A DNA stretch of 64,000 bases, from positions 310,001 to 374,000 of the forward strand of contig NZ_UIHB01000002.1 in NCBI RefSeq assembly GCF_900476395.1. The letters are read 5' to 3'. A program made the position numbers and the translations under genes. Below the pieces are notes generated by a model that was not told where the DNA came from, searched no databases, and was given only the letters and a program-made list of their open reading frames with translations. Of this stretch, positions 25,501-33,545 are shown piece by piece (the first letter of the stretch is position 1; each line of letters opens with the position of its first letter). The DNA is from Xanthomonas euroxanthea (GTDB lineage: Bacteria; Pseudomonadota; Gammaproteobacteria; Xanthomonadales; Xanthomonadaceae).

Positions 25501-26013
25501 GAAAGCGGGCGCGGCAGGAATGGTTGCCAAAACGATGTGGAAATAAATCTTCTGCCTGGGGCGCGAGCTCGCAGGCCCTCTGTCCCAAGGCAGGCGGCCA
25601 TCGCTGATAGAAACAATGGCTCGGTCCCCCTTCGCCAGGTCGGTAGGGCGGTCATACGTCTGCGGTGACAGCACCTCCAGTGCAGACCACGCAGCAAGCA
25701 CATCCTTGGGGCGATTGGCATAAATTTTGGGGGGATGTGACGAGTCAGGCGGAGCCACAGGTGGAGACCAGAGCCTGTCCCGGTCGCCAGTGGCACCTTC
25801 GGCCTGCGATGGGGGTGCAGGACGGTCTTGCCCAGCTTCCGGGCTCAAGCGAGCCAAGGTCTGCATGACCTCGACCTCCAACTCTTTTGCCCGTGCAGTT
25901 CTTCTAAACCCTAGTTCGGTCGCAATGGCGAGCAATACCGGGGAGGCATTCTGGGATGTGGAAAACAGTTCCTCGAGCTGATCGATGGAGCTGGAAAGAT
26001 AGGGACGGCTCAT
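22600..26013 (-). CDS. Large SF1 (UPF1/Dna2-like) helicase
   Basis: A 1137-residue protein with the SF1B helicase core: Walker A GPPGTGKST near residue 400, a long coiled-coil insertion (about 600-750), DEAGQATPQ near 857, GDPQQVEPV soon after, and the C-terminal motifs VQGREAEAVIIV and LNVAVTRAKEAVYVIG. The first 350 residues are a non-helicase extension. It is upstream of the Mrr gene by 58 bp. Helicase plus nuclease pairs of this kind are common in antiviral islands. It is the outermost gene before the element end repeat. Confidence 0.88.
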   Translation of the reverse strand: MSRPYLSSSIDQLEELFSTSQNASPVLLAIATELGFRRTARAKELEVEVMQTLARLSPEAGQDRPAPPSQAEGATGDRDRLWSPPVAPPDSSHPPKIYANRPKDVLAAWSALEVLSPQTYDRPTDLAKGDRAIVSISDGRLPWDRGPASSRPRQKIYFHIVLATIPAAPAFAALIDRFKDSRLERPSVKGDVVLASLLVDKEGILAGEAPVSLSAFGWGLPVALGGSLKDLAAWTQQEPRLIEGLTKQLGVSSTETPVPLTWEALQRASSWLVDTLGLTGHQVSGPTFAVAHYLYYTSRIVPDPLLLNSFYLRDLAKAREIANTGELPNALSLYLGSQKPAARRDLLKDDAALEASLAPADVPLGRWPTPASHTPALLQQAAVNSAGRLSGGPGILGVNGPPGTGKSTLLRDIVADLLTRRATAMCAFTEPTQAFKVGWTKRAKGETQELHALDASLRGFEMIVASSNNKAVENVSAEMPSLQAIPGDSPLRYFAPLASDLLDREAWGLMTAVLGNASNRSAFRKKFWGDSPRSLERYLKQVSGIAPREDGSPEGLAELCSAPSTPREAQDRWEHARKHFKQLSSACSTRLSQLESLRRALIQLPKLREDEKEKRQQHLEASSHANQAQSLLAALVRDTQSATLALQQCETALSYHAQKRPSFFSLKRLFGVQSAKSWEVRHGPLKHQADIARTAKGVAVEAQSNADGLAQIAGQQAAIASQELEKACKKREATEQRCREVQIGAGAQVLDEHFLSLPHDQKQLAVPWLDSELQKLRMEVFEAAMEVHRAFIDAAAKPLLHNINALVGGNFSIPPDRQHLSGHLWSSLFLVVPVISTTFASVERMLGRLPQETFGWLLVDEAGQATPQAVVGALLRCQRAVVVGDPQQVEPVVPLPDVLTAAVLREFDADPDKFGAPNASVQTLADEAGDYCATFDTAGGFRTVGSPLLVHRRCASPMFEISNTIAYGGLMVQAKPPKSSSIRDVLGNSHWIDVLGSARDKFSPEEGQQLLLFLRTLRNNAVLPDLYIVTPFVAVQDGLRELVKQDGVLQGWVENASKWPSERIGTVHTVQGREAEAVIIVLGAPDPGQNGARQWAGSTPNLLNVAVTRAKEAVYVIGNRSLWSAAGKFSALNLKLR

Positions 26014-26086
26014 CCTTGACTCGGTGGTGATATGGCTTCAGTCCAGTTTACGCAGAGGAGCGGTGCCAGCGTCGATCTACCTCACA

Positions 26087-26223
26087 GGCAAGCGGACGCT
26101 AGCAATCGAGCCAAGCCCGGCGCTATGATCGAGGAAACATTGAAAGGAAACCTACCGATCACGCTTTCTGCAACGGATTGAATGGGTTAATTCGGATGTG
26201 ATCCGATCCCACTCTCTCCGCCA
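26087..26223. repeat. End repeat R1 with tRNA-Ser-like 3' end
   Basis: A 137-bp sequence repeated with about seven mismatches at 55799-55935 and, in part, at 48341-48433. It ends in GATCCCACTCTCTCCGCCA, which looks like the T-arm and acceptor end of a tRNA-Ser gene including CCA, with no tRNA body upstream. This is the pattern of an element junction at the 3' end of a tRNA gene, so R1 probably marks the distal end of element A. Confidence 0.7.
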
Positions 26224-26259
26224 ATCACTTCCAAGTTATTGATAGCGGATCATTGAGGA

Positions 26260-26475
26260 ATGCTTCCAGTTTTGGGGTCTTCCTTGATCTGGCTTCGTTG
26301 CTTTGGCTTGAGTCAGTTGTGCCCAAAGCACAAAAAGAAACATTGGCAGCTCACTCAGCAGGGCGAAGGCGCCGAGCGCACCCATCAGGGTCAGCACGGT
26401 CATGACCCACCACTGCCGTCAAGCCAATCCCTTATCCCGCGCCTGAGCCACGCGGGCATCGGCCGGATAGAGATA
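26260..26475 (-). pseudogene. Broken copy of the small 2-TM membrane protein
   Basis: Leftward translation gives QWWVMTVLTLMGALGAFALL, then SELPMFLFVLWAQL, clearly related to the C-terminal half of the protein at 27904-28281 (QWWVMTPLTVMGAFW...), but with a stop between the upstream part (DARVAQARDKGLA) and this segment and no intact start. A remnant of the core envelope operon at the junction of the two elements. Confidence 0.55.
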
Positions 26476-26559
26476 GCCGCCTTTGTTAGCTAAGGTCACA
26501 GCCATTTGGCTGCGGCCAAGTCGATGCGGGCAGCATCGCTTTGAGGTTGGCCGTTGCGG

Positions 26560-26757
26560 AAATGCAATCGTGCTGGCACCAAAGGTGTCTTCTAGCTCAT
26601 CGATGCTAACGATGTAGCTGTCCAGCGACCCTAGCGTGGTACTGTTCGGAATCAGCCAGCTGATGGCCCGCGAGCCGCCACCGGCACTTAAGTGAGTGGT
26701 GAGCCCGTTGCTTGGATGCCTAGCCAATGAAGCAGGGTCCTCACCTGCACCTGACAA
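26560..26757 (-). pseudogene. Possible fragment of a DNA/RNA non-specific endonuclease
   Basis: Leftward translation contains AISWLIPNSTTLGSLDSYIV followed by SIDELEDTFG, resembling the segment just before the C-terminus of NUC1/EndoG-type nucleases (xxIPN...LxxYxVSxxELExxTG). No catalytic DRGH motif is present, so only a fragment survives, fused to other debris. Confidence 0.35.
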
Positions 26758-26811
26758 ACGAACTCTAGCTTCAATCGCCCGTTCACTTGGATGTGACTTG
26801 GCGCAAGCGCT

Positions 26812-27735
26812 TCATTTCTGTAAATCCGTCCTTGGCCGGGTTAATTCAGGTGCAAGGACATCCCGCTTAGCTGTGGGGGCCGATTTGGAATGAGTAGGTG
26901 CGGGTGTAGATGATATGCGTCCGGGAGCTTGGGGGCGCAACGGGATGCTTTCAGAAGTCAAAGCACAAGCTGTCCGAACGAACTGTGGTCCGGCTTCCGT
27001 GAGCCGACCGACAAGCACCAAGTTGTCGTTAATGCGAGTTACTTTGTCGCCTTCAAGTGGGGCGCATGCCGCGTCCTGCTGCAAATCAAGGAAGAAAGCA
27101 CTGTAAGCTGCAACCCAGCGCATCGTTGGGTAGACGATAGATTGGCTATTCGATAGGACAGATGCTCCAAATAAAACCACAAATGCAGAAAGTCCCCTGA
27201 TTAGGGTAACGATTACATCTAATTGACCCTTCGTAGCTTCGGATCTTGAGAGTTTCAGCAGTCCCCATGCCATGGCAAGAAAGGCAGGGATGGCACCAAG
27301 GACGGTCATCAGGGTTGCTGTCACGGGCACAATGGAGAGCAGGCTGAGCAATGCGTTTGAGGTTGGGAAAAGAGATGCCTGCTGGCTGGTTGCCTCGTTG
27401 ACTACGACTCTGCCCACCCCTGTCGCTGCAGCGACTGCTATTGCTCCAAATACCGCGACTGAAATCTTCATCAAAGGATGGGCCAGTCTCGGCATCACCC
27501 ACGAGTAAGTGTCTCCTAAGAAAGCGATGGCTAACAGCGAGCAACTGGCATAGAAGGCTACGTCTGAAGAAAAAGAGCCTGGTGATTTTAGGAATAAAGC
27601 GATGGACGCAAGCATGCATACGGCGCCACCTAGATAGAGGCGAATCACCCAGTGATGATTTAGCCACCTAGTTTTTATCCTCTCAGCAATCGATGCTTTG
27701 GGTGGTGCCGTATCTAGTCCTTCCGCAACTTCCAT
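26812..27735 (-). CDS. Multi-pass membrane protein of unknown function
   Basis: A 307-residue protein with about five hydrophobic segments between residues 30 and 220 (such as VIRLYLGGAVCMLASIALFL and ISVAVFGAIAVAAATGV), then a soluble C-terminal tail of about 80 residues rich in Pro, Ser and Thr. Family not recognised. It lies between the R1 junction and the core envelope operon of element B, so it could be cargo or an extra operon member. Confidence 0.7.
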   Translation of the reverse strand: MEVAEGLDTAPPKASIAERIKTRWLNHHWVIRLYLGGAVCMLASIALFLKSPGSFSSDVAFYASCSLLAIAFLGDTYSWVMPRLAHPLMKISVAVFGAIAVAAATGVGRVVVNEATSQQASLFPTSNALLSLLSIVPVTATLMTVLGAIPAFLAMAWGLLKLSRSEATKGQLDVIVTLIRGLSAFVVLFGASVLSNSQSIVYPTMRWVAAYSAFFLDLQQDAACAPLEGDKVTRINDNLVLVGRLTEAGPQFVRTACALTSESIPLRPQAPGRISSTPAPTHSKSAPTAKRDVLAPELTRPRTDLQK

Positions 27736-27903
27736 ACTGCGCTCCCTTTGGATTTGGAGAGACAGTATTGGCAGGGAATCTCAAAAATTGCGACTTGGGG
27801 TCAGTAGCACAGGAGGTCAGTGGTCTGCGTTCAAAAAGTTGCGGCTAATTAAGCTCTTAACGTTAAGCAGCTAACCTTCTGGTGGCGTCTTTCTAATGTG
27901 TCT

Positions 27904-28281
27904 TCAGCTGGTCAACTGCACCCAGAGCACCACCAGCACCATGGGGAGTCCGCTAAGCACTGACGCGACCCAGAAAGCTCCCATGACAGTCAGCGGCGTC
28001 ATGACCCACCACTGGGCAGCGGTGAACCCTTGGTCGCGCCGCCGAGATGCGTCGGCTTCTTGCGCATAGAGCCGCTCCGCTTTTCGCAATCCTCGCCGAG
28101 CCATGAGTGGCCCGACGAGGAAGCCGAAAGGGCCCAGGAAGAGCAGGCTCAGCGAAAACCACCAGAAGAATCGGTTATGAGGCGTCATGACGTTCCTGGG
28201 AACAGCGCGCAGCGCGGCGTCCCCGCCAGCCGCCAAGGCGTCGACGGACGTTCCTGCCATCGAATCGGTCTTCATGCTCAT
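27904..28281 (-). CDS. Small 2-TM membrane protein, core envelope operon of element B
   Basis: A 125-residue protein with two hydrophobic segments (WWFSLSLLFLGPFGFLVGPL and MTPLTVMGAFWVASVL running on to the C-terminus) separated by a charged RRGLRKAERLYAQEAD region. Its start overlaps the stop of the lipoprotein gene as ATGA, so it should be translationally coupled. A second intact copy begins at the left window edge and a broken copy lies at 26260-26475. Function unknown. Confidence 0.75.
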   Translation of the reverse strand: MSMKTDSMAGTSVDALAAGGDAALRAVPRNVMTPHNRFFWWFSLSLLFLGPFGFLVGPLMARRGLRKAERLYAQEADASRRRDQGFTAAQWWVMTPLTVMGAFWVASVLSGLPMVLVVLWVQLTS

Positions 28282-28592
28282 TTGGCGTAAGCCCTCCAGG
28301 TTCCGGATTCCTTGGCATACCTCAGGTTCTTGCTGACGGGGATCGGCACCTGCCGGCCCTCAATGTTGAGCACCGCCTGGCCGCGGGTATCGCAGCGGTA
28401 GCCGTCCGCGCCCTCGGCTTCCACACAGCCGGAAAGTTCGAATTGATGGATATCGGTGACCTGGCCGGCACCACTTTCTTTCAAAAGCCGGACGAAGGCT
28501 TCCTTGGCGTTGTCAGATGAGGGCTTGCCGCCGCAGGCGGTCAGGCCCAGGGCCATGGTCAATGCGGCCAGGCCAATCCATGCGTTTTTCAT
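28278..28592 (-). CDS. Small lipoprotein, copy B
   Basis: A 104-residue lipoprotein with lipobox LTAC and Cys at position 20. It closely resembles the product of 48-362, with conservative changes spread along it. The start has the same AAAGGAACGAC ribosome site as copy A. It sits between the periplasmic protein gene and the 2-TM gene in a three-gene operon. Conservation of all three genes and their overlaps in two elements implies a joint envelope function. Confidence 0.82.
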   Translation of the reverse strand: MKNAWIGLAALTMALGLTACGGKPSSDNAKEAFVRLLKESGAGQVTDIHQFELSGCVEAEGADGYRCDTRGQAVLNIEGRQVPIPVSKNLRYAKESGTWRAYAK

Positions 28593-28633
28593 GTCGTTCC
28601 TTTGCTCAGTGAGTAGGAATGGGAGGTGGGTGC

Positions 28634-29395
28634 TTACTTGTCGCGGTTCCCTTCGGGCTTGAACCCGGCGATCCAGAGCCTGATGTCCTTGAAGGGCGTC
28701 AGGAGGCCGGAGGGTCCCGGATGCAGATCTGCGGTCTGAATGAACCCAGAGACCCAAGCCGCGCGCAGGGCGACATCGACGGCGCGGTCAGCCACGCCGA
28801 GCCGGCTCACGTTGACGACAAAGGGCTGGGTCGGAGGGTTGGGGCCCGTGGAGCGCTGGACGCCCGTGTTGGGCTTGCTGGAAGGCACGCGGACGCCGTT
28901 GAGGGTATCCCTGCCTTTCCACAGAGCGGAGGTGTTGAGCTCAGCGGTTTCGCCCAGGTCGTCCGTTTCCGTCACCGCGGCATCGAAGCAGGTGCGGAAG
29001 GTTTCGACGCTTGAGGCGGTCGGACTGGTCCAGATGCGAGCTTCGACCTTCCAGCAGGGCAGCGAGGCGCCCCAGTCGGTAAAGGTCAGCGCCACCCGGG
29101 GCCAGTCCAGCTTCCCGAGCTGGGCCTGCTGGTGGTTGTCGCCTTTGAATAGCCCGGGCAGCTTCCCGGCGCCGCTGAGGGAAGCGTAGATGGCGCCAGT
29201 GCCTTGCGCGCTTGTTTTGCTGCCCGAGTTCGGCTGGATACCGACCATCTGCTTGCCAGAGTCGGCCAGGCTTTTTCCGAGCTGACGGAAGAAGCCGGGC
29301 TTCTGCGGCTGGGCGTCCTGAGCTTGAGTGGTGAACGGCGAGACGAGCGTCAACGCCAAGAGCGCAGCGAACGCGCCTTGTCCTGTGTGCTTCAT
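28634..29395 (-). CDS. Periplasmic protein of unknown function, copy B
   Basis: About 253 residues from the ATG at 29395 (an in-frame TTG lies at 29410). It has a signal peptide ending in TTQAQ, and then the same FFRQLGKSLADSGKQMVGI segment, central cysteine pair and C-terminal LWIAGFKPEGNRDK as copy A. First gene of the core envelope operon, divergent from the XRE regulator. No recognisable enzyme motif. Confidence 0.8.
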   Translation of the reverse strand: MKHTGQGAFAALLALTLVSPFTTQAQDAQPQKPGFFRQLGKSLADSGKQMVGIQPNSGSKTSAQGTGAIYASLSGAGKLPGLFKGDNHQQAQLGKLDWPRVALTFTDWGASLPCWKVEARIWTSPTASSVETFRTCFDAAVTETDDLGETAELNTSALWKGRDTLNGVRVPSSKPNTGVQRSTGPNPPTQPFVVNVSRLGVADRAVDVALRAAWVSGFIQTADLHPGPSGLLTPFKDIRLWIAGFKPEGNRDK

Positions 29396-29426
29396 CGAAA
29401 ACCCCTGCAATAGCGCCCATTCGGCG

Positions 29427-29438
29427 TATTTGCAAATA
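29427..29438. promoter_or_regulatory. Palindromic candidate operator between envelope operon and XRE gene
   Basis: A perfect 12-bp palindrome TATTTGCAAATA in the divergent gap, with a further GGCAAAT just after it. The position fits autoregulation by the XRE protein at 29504 and control of the leftward operon. Confidence 0.45.
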
Positions 29439-29503
29439 TGGCAAATGCAGCGCAGGATTGGAAGCGGCAGACTTGGGGGTCAATTCATCCTTTGTTGGTC
29501 TTC

Positions 29504-29866
29504 ATGCCTGCTCCGCTGCCTCCCGCATACACCTTTGGCCGCCGCCTTCGTGAGGCCAGGCTTGCGCGGGGCATGAACCAAGCCGCCTTGGGGGCTGTTC
29601 TTGGGCTAGAGGAACAGAACTCGGCAGCTCCCAGGATTTCGCGCTACGAGCGAGGGGACCGCATGCCTGACAACGAAAGCATGGCAAAGCTGGCGGAGGC
29701 GCTGGAGTTACCGGTGGCCTACTTCCATGCCACAAGCGATGTCGTGGCCGAAGCCATCCTGGTGCTCTCCCAGTTGCCTCCGGAGAAACAAGAGGAATTG
29801 TTGCGCCACATGCGCGAGTTTGCCGGTGGCTCCGATAAGGCGTCTTTTACCGTCAGCAAAGCTTAA
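29504..29866 (+). CDS. XRE-family transcriptional regulator, copy B
   Basis: A 120-residue protein beginning MPAPLPPAYTFGRRLREARL, with a standard Cro/C1 HTH (GMNQAALGAVLGL, APRISRYERGDRMPDNESMAKLAEAL). The C-terminal part is a short helical segment, VVAEAILVLSQLPPEKQEEL, that parallels copy A. Divergent from the envelope operon and upstream of the AbiJ-like gene, it may couple expression of core and cargo. Confidence 0.8.
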   Translation: MPAPLPPAYTFGRRLREARLARGMNQAALGAVLGLEEQNSAAPRISRYERGDRMPDNESMAKLAEALELPVAYFHATSDVVAEAILVLSQLPPEKQEELLRHMREFAGGSDKASFTVSKA

Positions 29867-30014
29867 GAGATAGTATCTACTCTCACGATCTGAACGCGTG
29901 CTTTCCCAATACTCTGCAGTGTGAGTGCTTGATAGCATGGTCGGGCAGTGTTTGGCGGTATTTTGGGCTAGACGCTTAGACCTTGGTCTGTTTGGTCGAT
30001 ACTGAGGATGATTT

Positions 30015-30863
30015 GTGCTGAATACATTTACCCGCCGACATAGTTTGGATTTCGAGCCACGTGCTCTGCATTATCAGCACGTTCCCCTGGCATTTCGGCT
30101 CGATTTCTTGAAGCTGCTGTTTGACAAAGCGCATGCGTATGACAACGGCATGCAGTTCGAATATCGGTTCTATCGGATGCTTTCGATCACCATCAATCAG
30201 GACTATCACCGATTCTATAATGAAGAGGCGGTATTCGAAGGCTACTCGTCCGACCTTCTTGTGGATGTGATCCAACGGTCAACTTGGCATCAGGTGCTGA
30301 GCATGTTGGAAGCCTCCGTCAACGACATGGAGATCAAAGCTGCTGAGATCAATCGGTTGCTGGCCTATCACCAAGTCGGTTACGAACTCATTCATGAATT
30401 TGGCACTTGGCATGCCGAGGTGAAATACCAAGCGGTCATAGAGGAGATGGATAAGGCGATCGAGATCACTGGGCGCTATCCGAAAATCAATGCGTTGATT
30501 AAACAGGCGCGTAAGGATTTGGCCGATCCTCAGAACATTCAGGTCGAGAATTCCGTCAAGAATTCCATCCAAGCCGTCGAAGGATTCATGATCAATTGGA
30601 TCAAGAAGTATCACGGCTTGAAGTGCTCCACCTTGGGTGAGGTGGTCAAGGAAATCAAGAAGAAGAATCTGGCCGACTCGAATATCATCGATGCATTGCA
30701 CCAGTTGTACATTTACAGGAACCGCACTCCGAATATCGGGCATGGGAGCACTCAAGACGCCGAGGTTCAGGCGAGCGATGCCCTGTTGATCAACGACATG
30801 GCAATTTCCTACATTAACTACTTTGGACGTAGACCGGGCGGCTCAGTGCAGGGTGACGTGTGA
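30015..30863 (+). CDS. AbiJ-like abortive-infection protein with HEPN domain
   Basis: A 282-residue cytoplasmic protein. The N-terminus (FTRRHSLDFEPRALHYQHVP and LAFRLDFLKLLFDKAH) resembles the AbiJ N-terminal domain. The C-terminal half carries a helical pair (VENSVKNSIQAVEGFMINWI, then LHQLYIYRNRTPNIGHG), with Arg237 and His243 forming an Rx5H HEPN motif. Such proteins act as RNase effectors that arrest infected cells. It occupies the same cargo slot as the HEPN/protease pair in element A, after the XRE gene and before the integrase. The DNA is AT-richer than the core. Confidence 0.65.
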   Translation: MLNTFTRRHSLDFEPRALHYQHVPLAFRLDFLKLLFDKAHAYDNGMQFEYRFYRMLSITINQDYHRFYNEEAVFEGYSSDLLVDVIQRSTWHQVLSMLEASVNDMEIKAAEINRLLAYHQVGYELIHEFGTWHAEVKYQAVIEEMDKAIEITGRYPKINALIKQARKDLADPQNIQVENSVKNSIQAVEGFMINWIKKYHGLKCSTLGEVVKEIKKKNLADSNIIDALHQLYIYRNRTPNIGHGSTQDAEVQASDALLINDMAISYINYFGRRPGGSVQGDV

Positions 30864-30964
30864 TTGTGCGTCAAGCCCGAGCGTTTCTTATCTACAGGTA
30901 TACATACTTTCCGAGCTAGGGAACTGCGTTATCATGAGCAGCGTCAAGCTGGAGTAGCAGAATT

Positions 30965-31561
30965 ATGGAGCCAACCAAGTTCTATGAACTGATCGGGATG
31001 TTTTGCATAAAGTTCGAGCATGTCTGTCTTAACCTGGAGGATCTATTCGAATCCGTATTGAAAGCGGAGGGGAAGGATGCTGATGCGATCAGTATGGAGC
31101 TCGACAGCCTTACGGCTCGGCCTCTCGAAAAAATGCTCATCAAAGAGATCCGGAAACTCAGTAAGACGACAGCGGCGGAGCGTGAGCAGGCTTCTAATGC
31201 CGAATGCGTGCTTCAATCATTCTCAAGTCTGAAGCACTTGAGGAATCTGCTCCTACACACGAAATGGATAGAGCCACATTCTGATCCACTTTATCGCCCG
31301 CAACACGGGCTTGTGCTTGGACGGAAGATCAAGGCCAAGCGCAATCAACAAAAAGACGCCACGCTTTACCCTGCGCTGGATGTAGAGAGACTTGAAAAAA
31401 GTGTTGAGGCTTGCTGTGAAATCGAATTTCTGATCGGTATCCTGGGGTATTGGCTCTTTCATAAGAATGCTTCTGAAGCCAATCCTTCCAAATTCGTTGA
31501 CAGGGCCAGAGCTGTAAACGCTGAAGTCACGTTGTTATTATCATCTATCAAAAGAATTTAA
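30965..31561 (+). CDS. Second HEPN-like protein of cargo slot B
   Basis: A 198-residue, mostly helical protein with LKHLRNLLLHTKW, where Arg93 and His98 give an Rx4H HEPN motif. It starts about 100 bp after the AbiJ-like gene on the same strand. It may be a partner of that protein (HEPN proteins often dimerise) or an independent toxin. No nucleotidyltransferase antitoxin gene is adjacent. Family not recognised beyond the motif. Confidence 0.5.
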   Translation: MEPTKFYELIGMFCIKFEHVCLNLEDLFESVLKAEGKDADAISMELDSLTARPLEKMLIKEIRKLSKTTAAEREQASNAECVLQSFSSLKHLRNLLLHTKWIEPHSDPLYRPQHGLVLGRKIKAKRNQQKDATLYPALDVERLEKSVEACCEIEFLIGILGYWLFHKNASEANPSKFVDRARAVNAEVTLLLSSIKRI

Positions 31562-31615
31562 TCCTGTGACAAGTGTTCGGAGGCGTGTGGTGGAATGCTT
31601 AAGCCGCTAGGATGT

Positions 31616-33016
31616 TCACGGGTAAAACTTGCTCGGGTCAGCCAAGCACTGAGCGAACTGCCCCCGCTGGTAGCGCGGCAGCTCCACGTTGGGCTGATAC
31701 AGCTCTAACGCGCTGATTTGCTTGCTTCGCGTCACCTGCGGTTTCTTGTGCAGGTAGTGCTGGCGCAAGACCTGGACCCGGTCGCGGGGATCGGTGCTGT
31801 GGCCCGTGACCAGGGCAATCTCCTTCTCCGGCACGTCGTTGACGTCGAGCTCAGTGGCCAGCGTATGGCGGAAGGCATGGAACCCGACGCCCTTGGGGAA
31901 GCCCAGGCTCTTTAGGTAGCGGCCGAAATCGACCACGAACTGCTGGCTGTAACGCGCATTGGTTTCCCCTGTCGTGCGATTCACGCCCGCGGAGAGCAGC
32001 GGGAACAGCCGCGGATGGCCCGTCTCCTTCATGTCCTCCACGAATTCGAGGAAGCCTGCCTCCAAGAGCGGCTTGGCGATGGGGATGATGCGCATGCAGC
32101 CCGCGCCCTTCATGCTTTGCCTGCTGCGCCGTCGTCGCTTTGGGTCTGCGGCCAAGTCTTGGTCCAACGTCTTCTGGAAAGCAATGCACCAAACCCCGCG
32201 TTCCTCGATGATGTCGGCCAGCTTCAGCTGGCAGACTTCATTGACCCTGGCTCCGGTATATAGGCCGATCATCGGTGCCCACCAATACTGCGGTTTTTTT
32301 GCCCAAGGAATGAATGTCGCGGGGTCGAAAATGGCTTGCAGGTCTGCGTCCTCGAACAGGCGGATCGCCTTGTCGGGATCGATGGTGTCGTCCTTCTTGG
32401 GCTTTCGGAATGCCTTCATCGGTGACAAGTCGATGGTCTGTCCGTTGACCAGGTGGTTGAAGAAGGCAACAAGGAATCGGCGGTGGCGTTCCTCGGTGGC
32501 AGGCGCCAGCGGCGGCACGTCTTGCTCTTTCCCCAGCGCGATCGCTTCATCAAAGGAGAGGTCCTTCAGCAGCGGATCCGACAATAGGTTCCTTGGGGCC
32601 CAGCGCAGGAGCTTCCAGAGCGCTTGGATGTGGTAGTAGTCGACTCGAGCCGCAGAGATGTTGCCGCAGGTAAGAAGCAGCAGCTTCAACGTGCGCTCGG
32701 TGGACTGGACGGTCTTCGGGTCAAGCTGGCGTCGGCGCATGTCTTCTAGGTGATCTTCGATCTCCTTGGCCAGAGGGCGCGACGGGGTGCCCATGGGGAG
32801 CTGGGCGGGATAGCGCGTGCTGTTCTTCAGGCCGCTCTTCCGCCCGGTTTCGTCGAGCGCGGCGAGGATGCACTCCTGGAGATTGATGGCGGCTTCCCGA
32901 CCTCGGATGATGGCGCGGTCGATGCGGAACCGTCCGACGTGGATGCCTTCTAAATGCAGGAGGCCGAAGGGCGAAGCGATGTAATCGTTGAGTGCTGCGG
33001 AGGGTAGAGCGGTCAT
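31616..33016 (-). CDS. Tyrosine recombinase/integrase, element B
   Basis: A 466-residue integrase with the catalytic arginine in GLYTGARVNEVCQL, His380 and Arg383 in HAFRHTLATEL, His406 in VTGHS and Tyr421 in LRQHYLHK. N-terminus (DYIASPFGLLHLEGIHVG) and tail (GQFAQCLADPSKFYP) match the integrase at 5029-6420, although the two are well diverged elsewhere. The start is fixed by that alignment and by the GGAAG ribosome site inside the inverted repeat just upstream. Confidence 0.92.
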   Translation of the reverse strand: MTALPSAALNDYIASPFGLLHLEGIHVGRFRIDRAIIRGREAAINLQECILAALDETGRKSGLKNSTRYPAQLPMGTPSRPLAKEIEDHLEDMRRRQLDPKTVQSTERTLKLLLLTCGNISAARVDYYHIQALWKLLRWAPRNLLSDPLLKDLSFDEAIALGKEQDVPPLAPATEERHRRFLVAFFNHLVNGQTIDLSPMKAFRKPKKDDTIDPDKAIRLFEDADLQAIFDPATFIPWAKKPQYWWAPMIGLYTGARVNEVCQLKLADIIEERGVWCIAFQKTLDQDLAADPKRRRRSRQSMKGAGCMRIIPIAKPLLEAGFLEFVEDMKETGHPRLFPLLSAGVNRTTGETNARYSQQFVVDFGRYLKSLGFPKGVGFHAFRHTLATELDVNDVPEKEIALVTGHSTDPRDRVQVLRQHYLHKKPQVTRSKQISALELYQPNVELPRYQRGQFAQCLADPSKFYP

Positions 33017-33021
33017 GGGTC

Positions 33022-33071
33022 ACTTCCATCGGAGATGGAAGTAGGGATATGACAGGACGAAAATTCGTCAA
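33022..33071 (-). promoter_or_regulatory. Integrase promoter and operator, element B
   Basis: Leftward -35 TTGACG (33066-33071), 16-bp spacer and -10 TATCCC (33044-33049), then a perfect inverted repeat ACTTCCATC-GGA-GATGGAAGT (33022-33042) ending five bases before the ATG. Geometry identical to 6427-6477 although the flanking sequence differs, which argues for a conserved regulatory device. Confidence 0.65.
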
Positions 33072-33229
33072 CGGGGGCGATACAAAAATTTGCGGTGGCG
33101 GCGCAGTCCTTAGGTGTTGGCGTATTCCCGATGGGGTGCTTCCCGGGGCCGCCAATTCGTTATCCGGCGAGAAGCCTTGTAAACCAAGGGTTTCAAGAGG
33201 ATTTGTGTCGATTTATCGCAGTCAATTGC

Positions 33230-33310
33230 GTACTGTTTGCAGTAAATAAGCTAACTAAATAGGTTTGGTTGTCGATTTTAAAAAATGAATTTAAGTTAAA
33301 TGTTAGCCTT
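33230..33310. other. AT-rich att-like region, element B
   Basis: Contains GTACTGTTT (33230-33238) and AATAAGCTAACTAAA (33245-33259), exactly shared with 6646-6675, then a distant inverted GTTAGCC and further GTTAG motifs in very AT-rich DNA. Likely integrase arm sites or the attachment region. The adjoining 33072-33229 stretch shows no gene. Confidence 0.4.
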
Positions 33311-33354
33311 TTATTGTTAGTCTGATTTATATTCAAAGCAGCGATCTGCTTGGT

Positions 33355-33545
33355 TCAGAACTTTCTGACATCCGATGGGGCGCGACACCGATGGGGCGAC
33401 GAATGCCAGGAGCGCAATCTGACCTTGCCGGACGTGGGACCCAATGGTCGCTAACCCTACAGGGCGCTTGAGCAGCGCCATCTCGGCACCTGAAGGGCTG
33501 TCTTGCGTCGGCCGCGGCGTCTCAAACGGTGCATAGATTGATACG
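33355..33545. repeat. Conserved non-coding segment shared by both elements, copy B
   Basis: Counterpart of 7989-8190 with the CAGAACTTTCTGACA, TTGCCGGACGTGGGACC and GCTTGAGCAGCGCCA blocks in order. No common ORF. The following 33546-33943 stretch has scattered short dyads but no supportable gene. Confidence 0.5.

Noticed and set aside
26190-26223. Complete tRNA gene
   Set aside because: Only the T-arm/acceptor-like 3' end is present; no D-arm or anticodon arm lies upstream. The same holds at 55902-55935.
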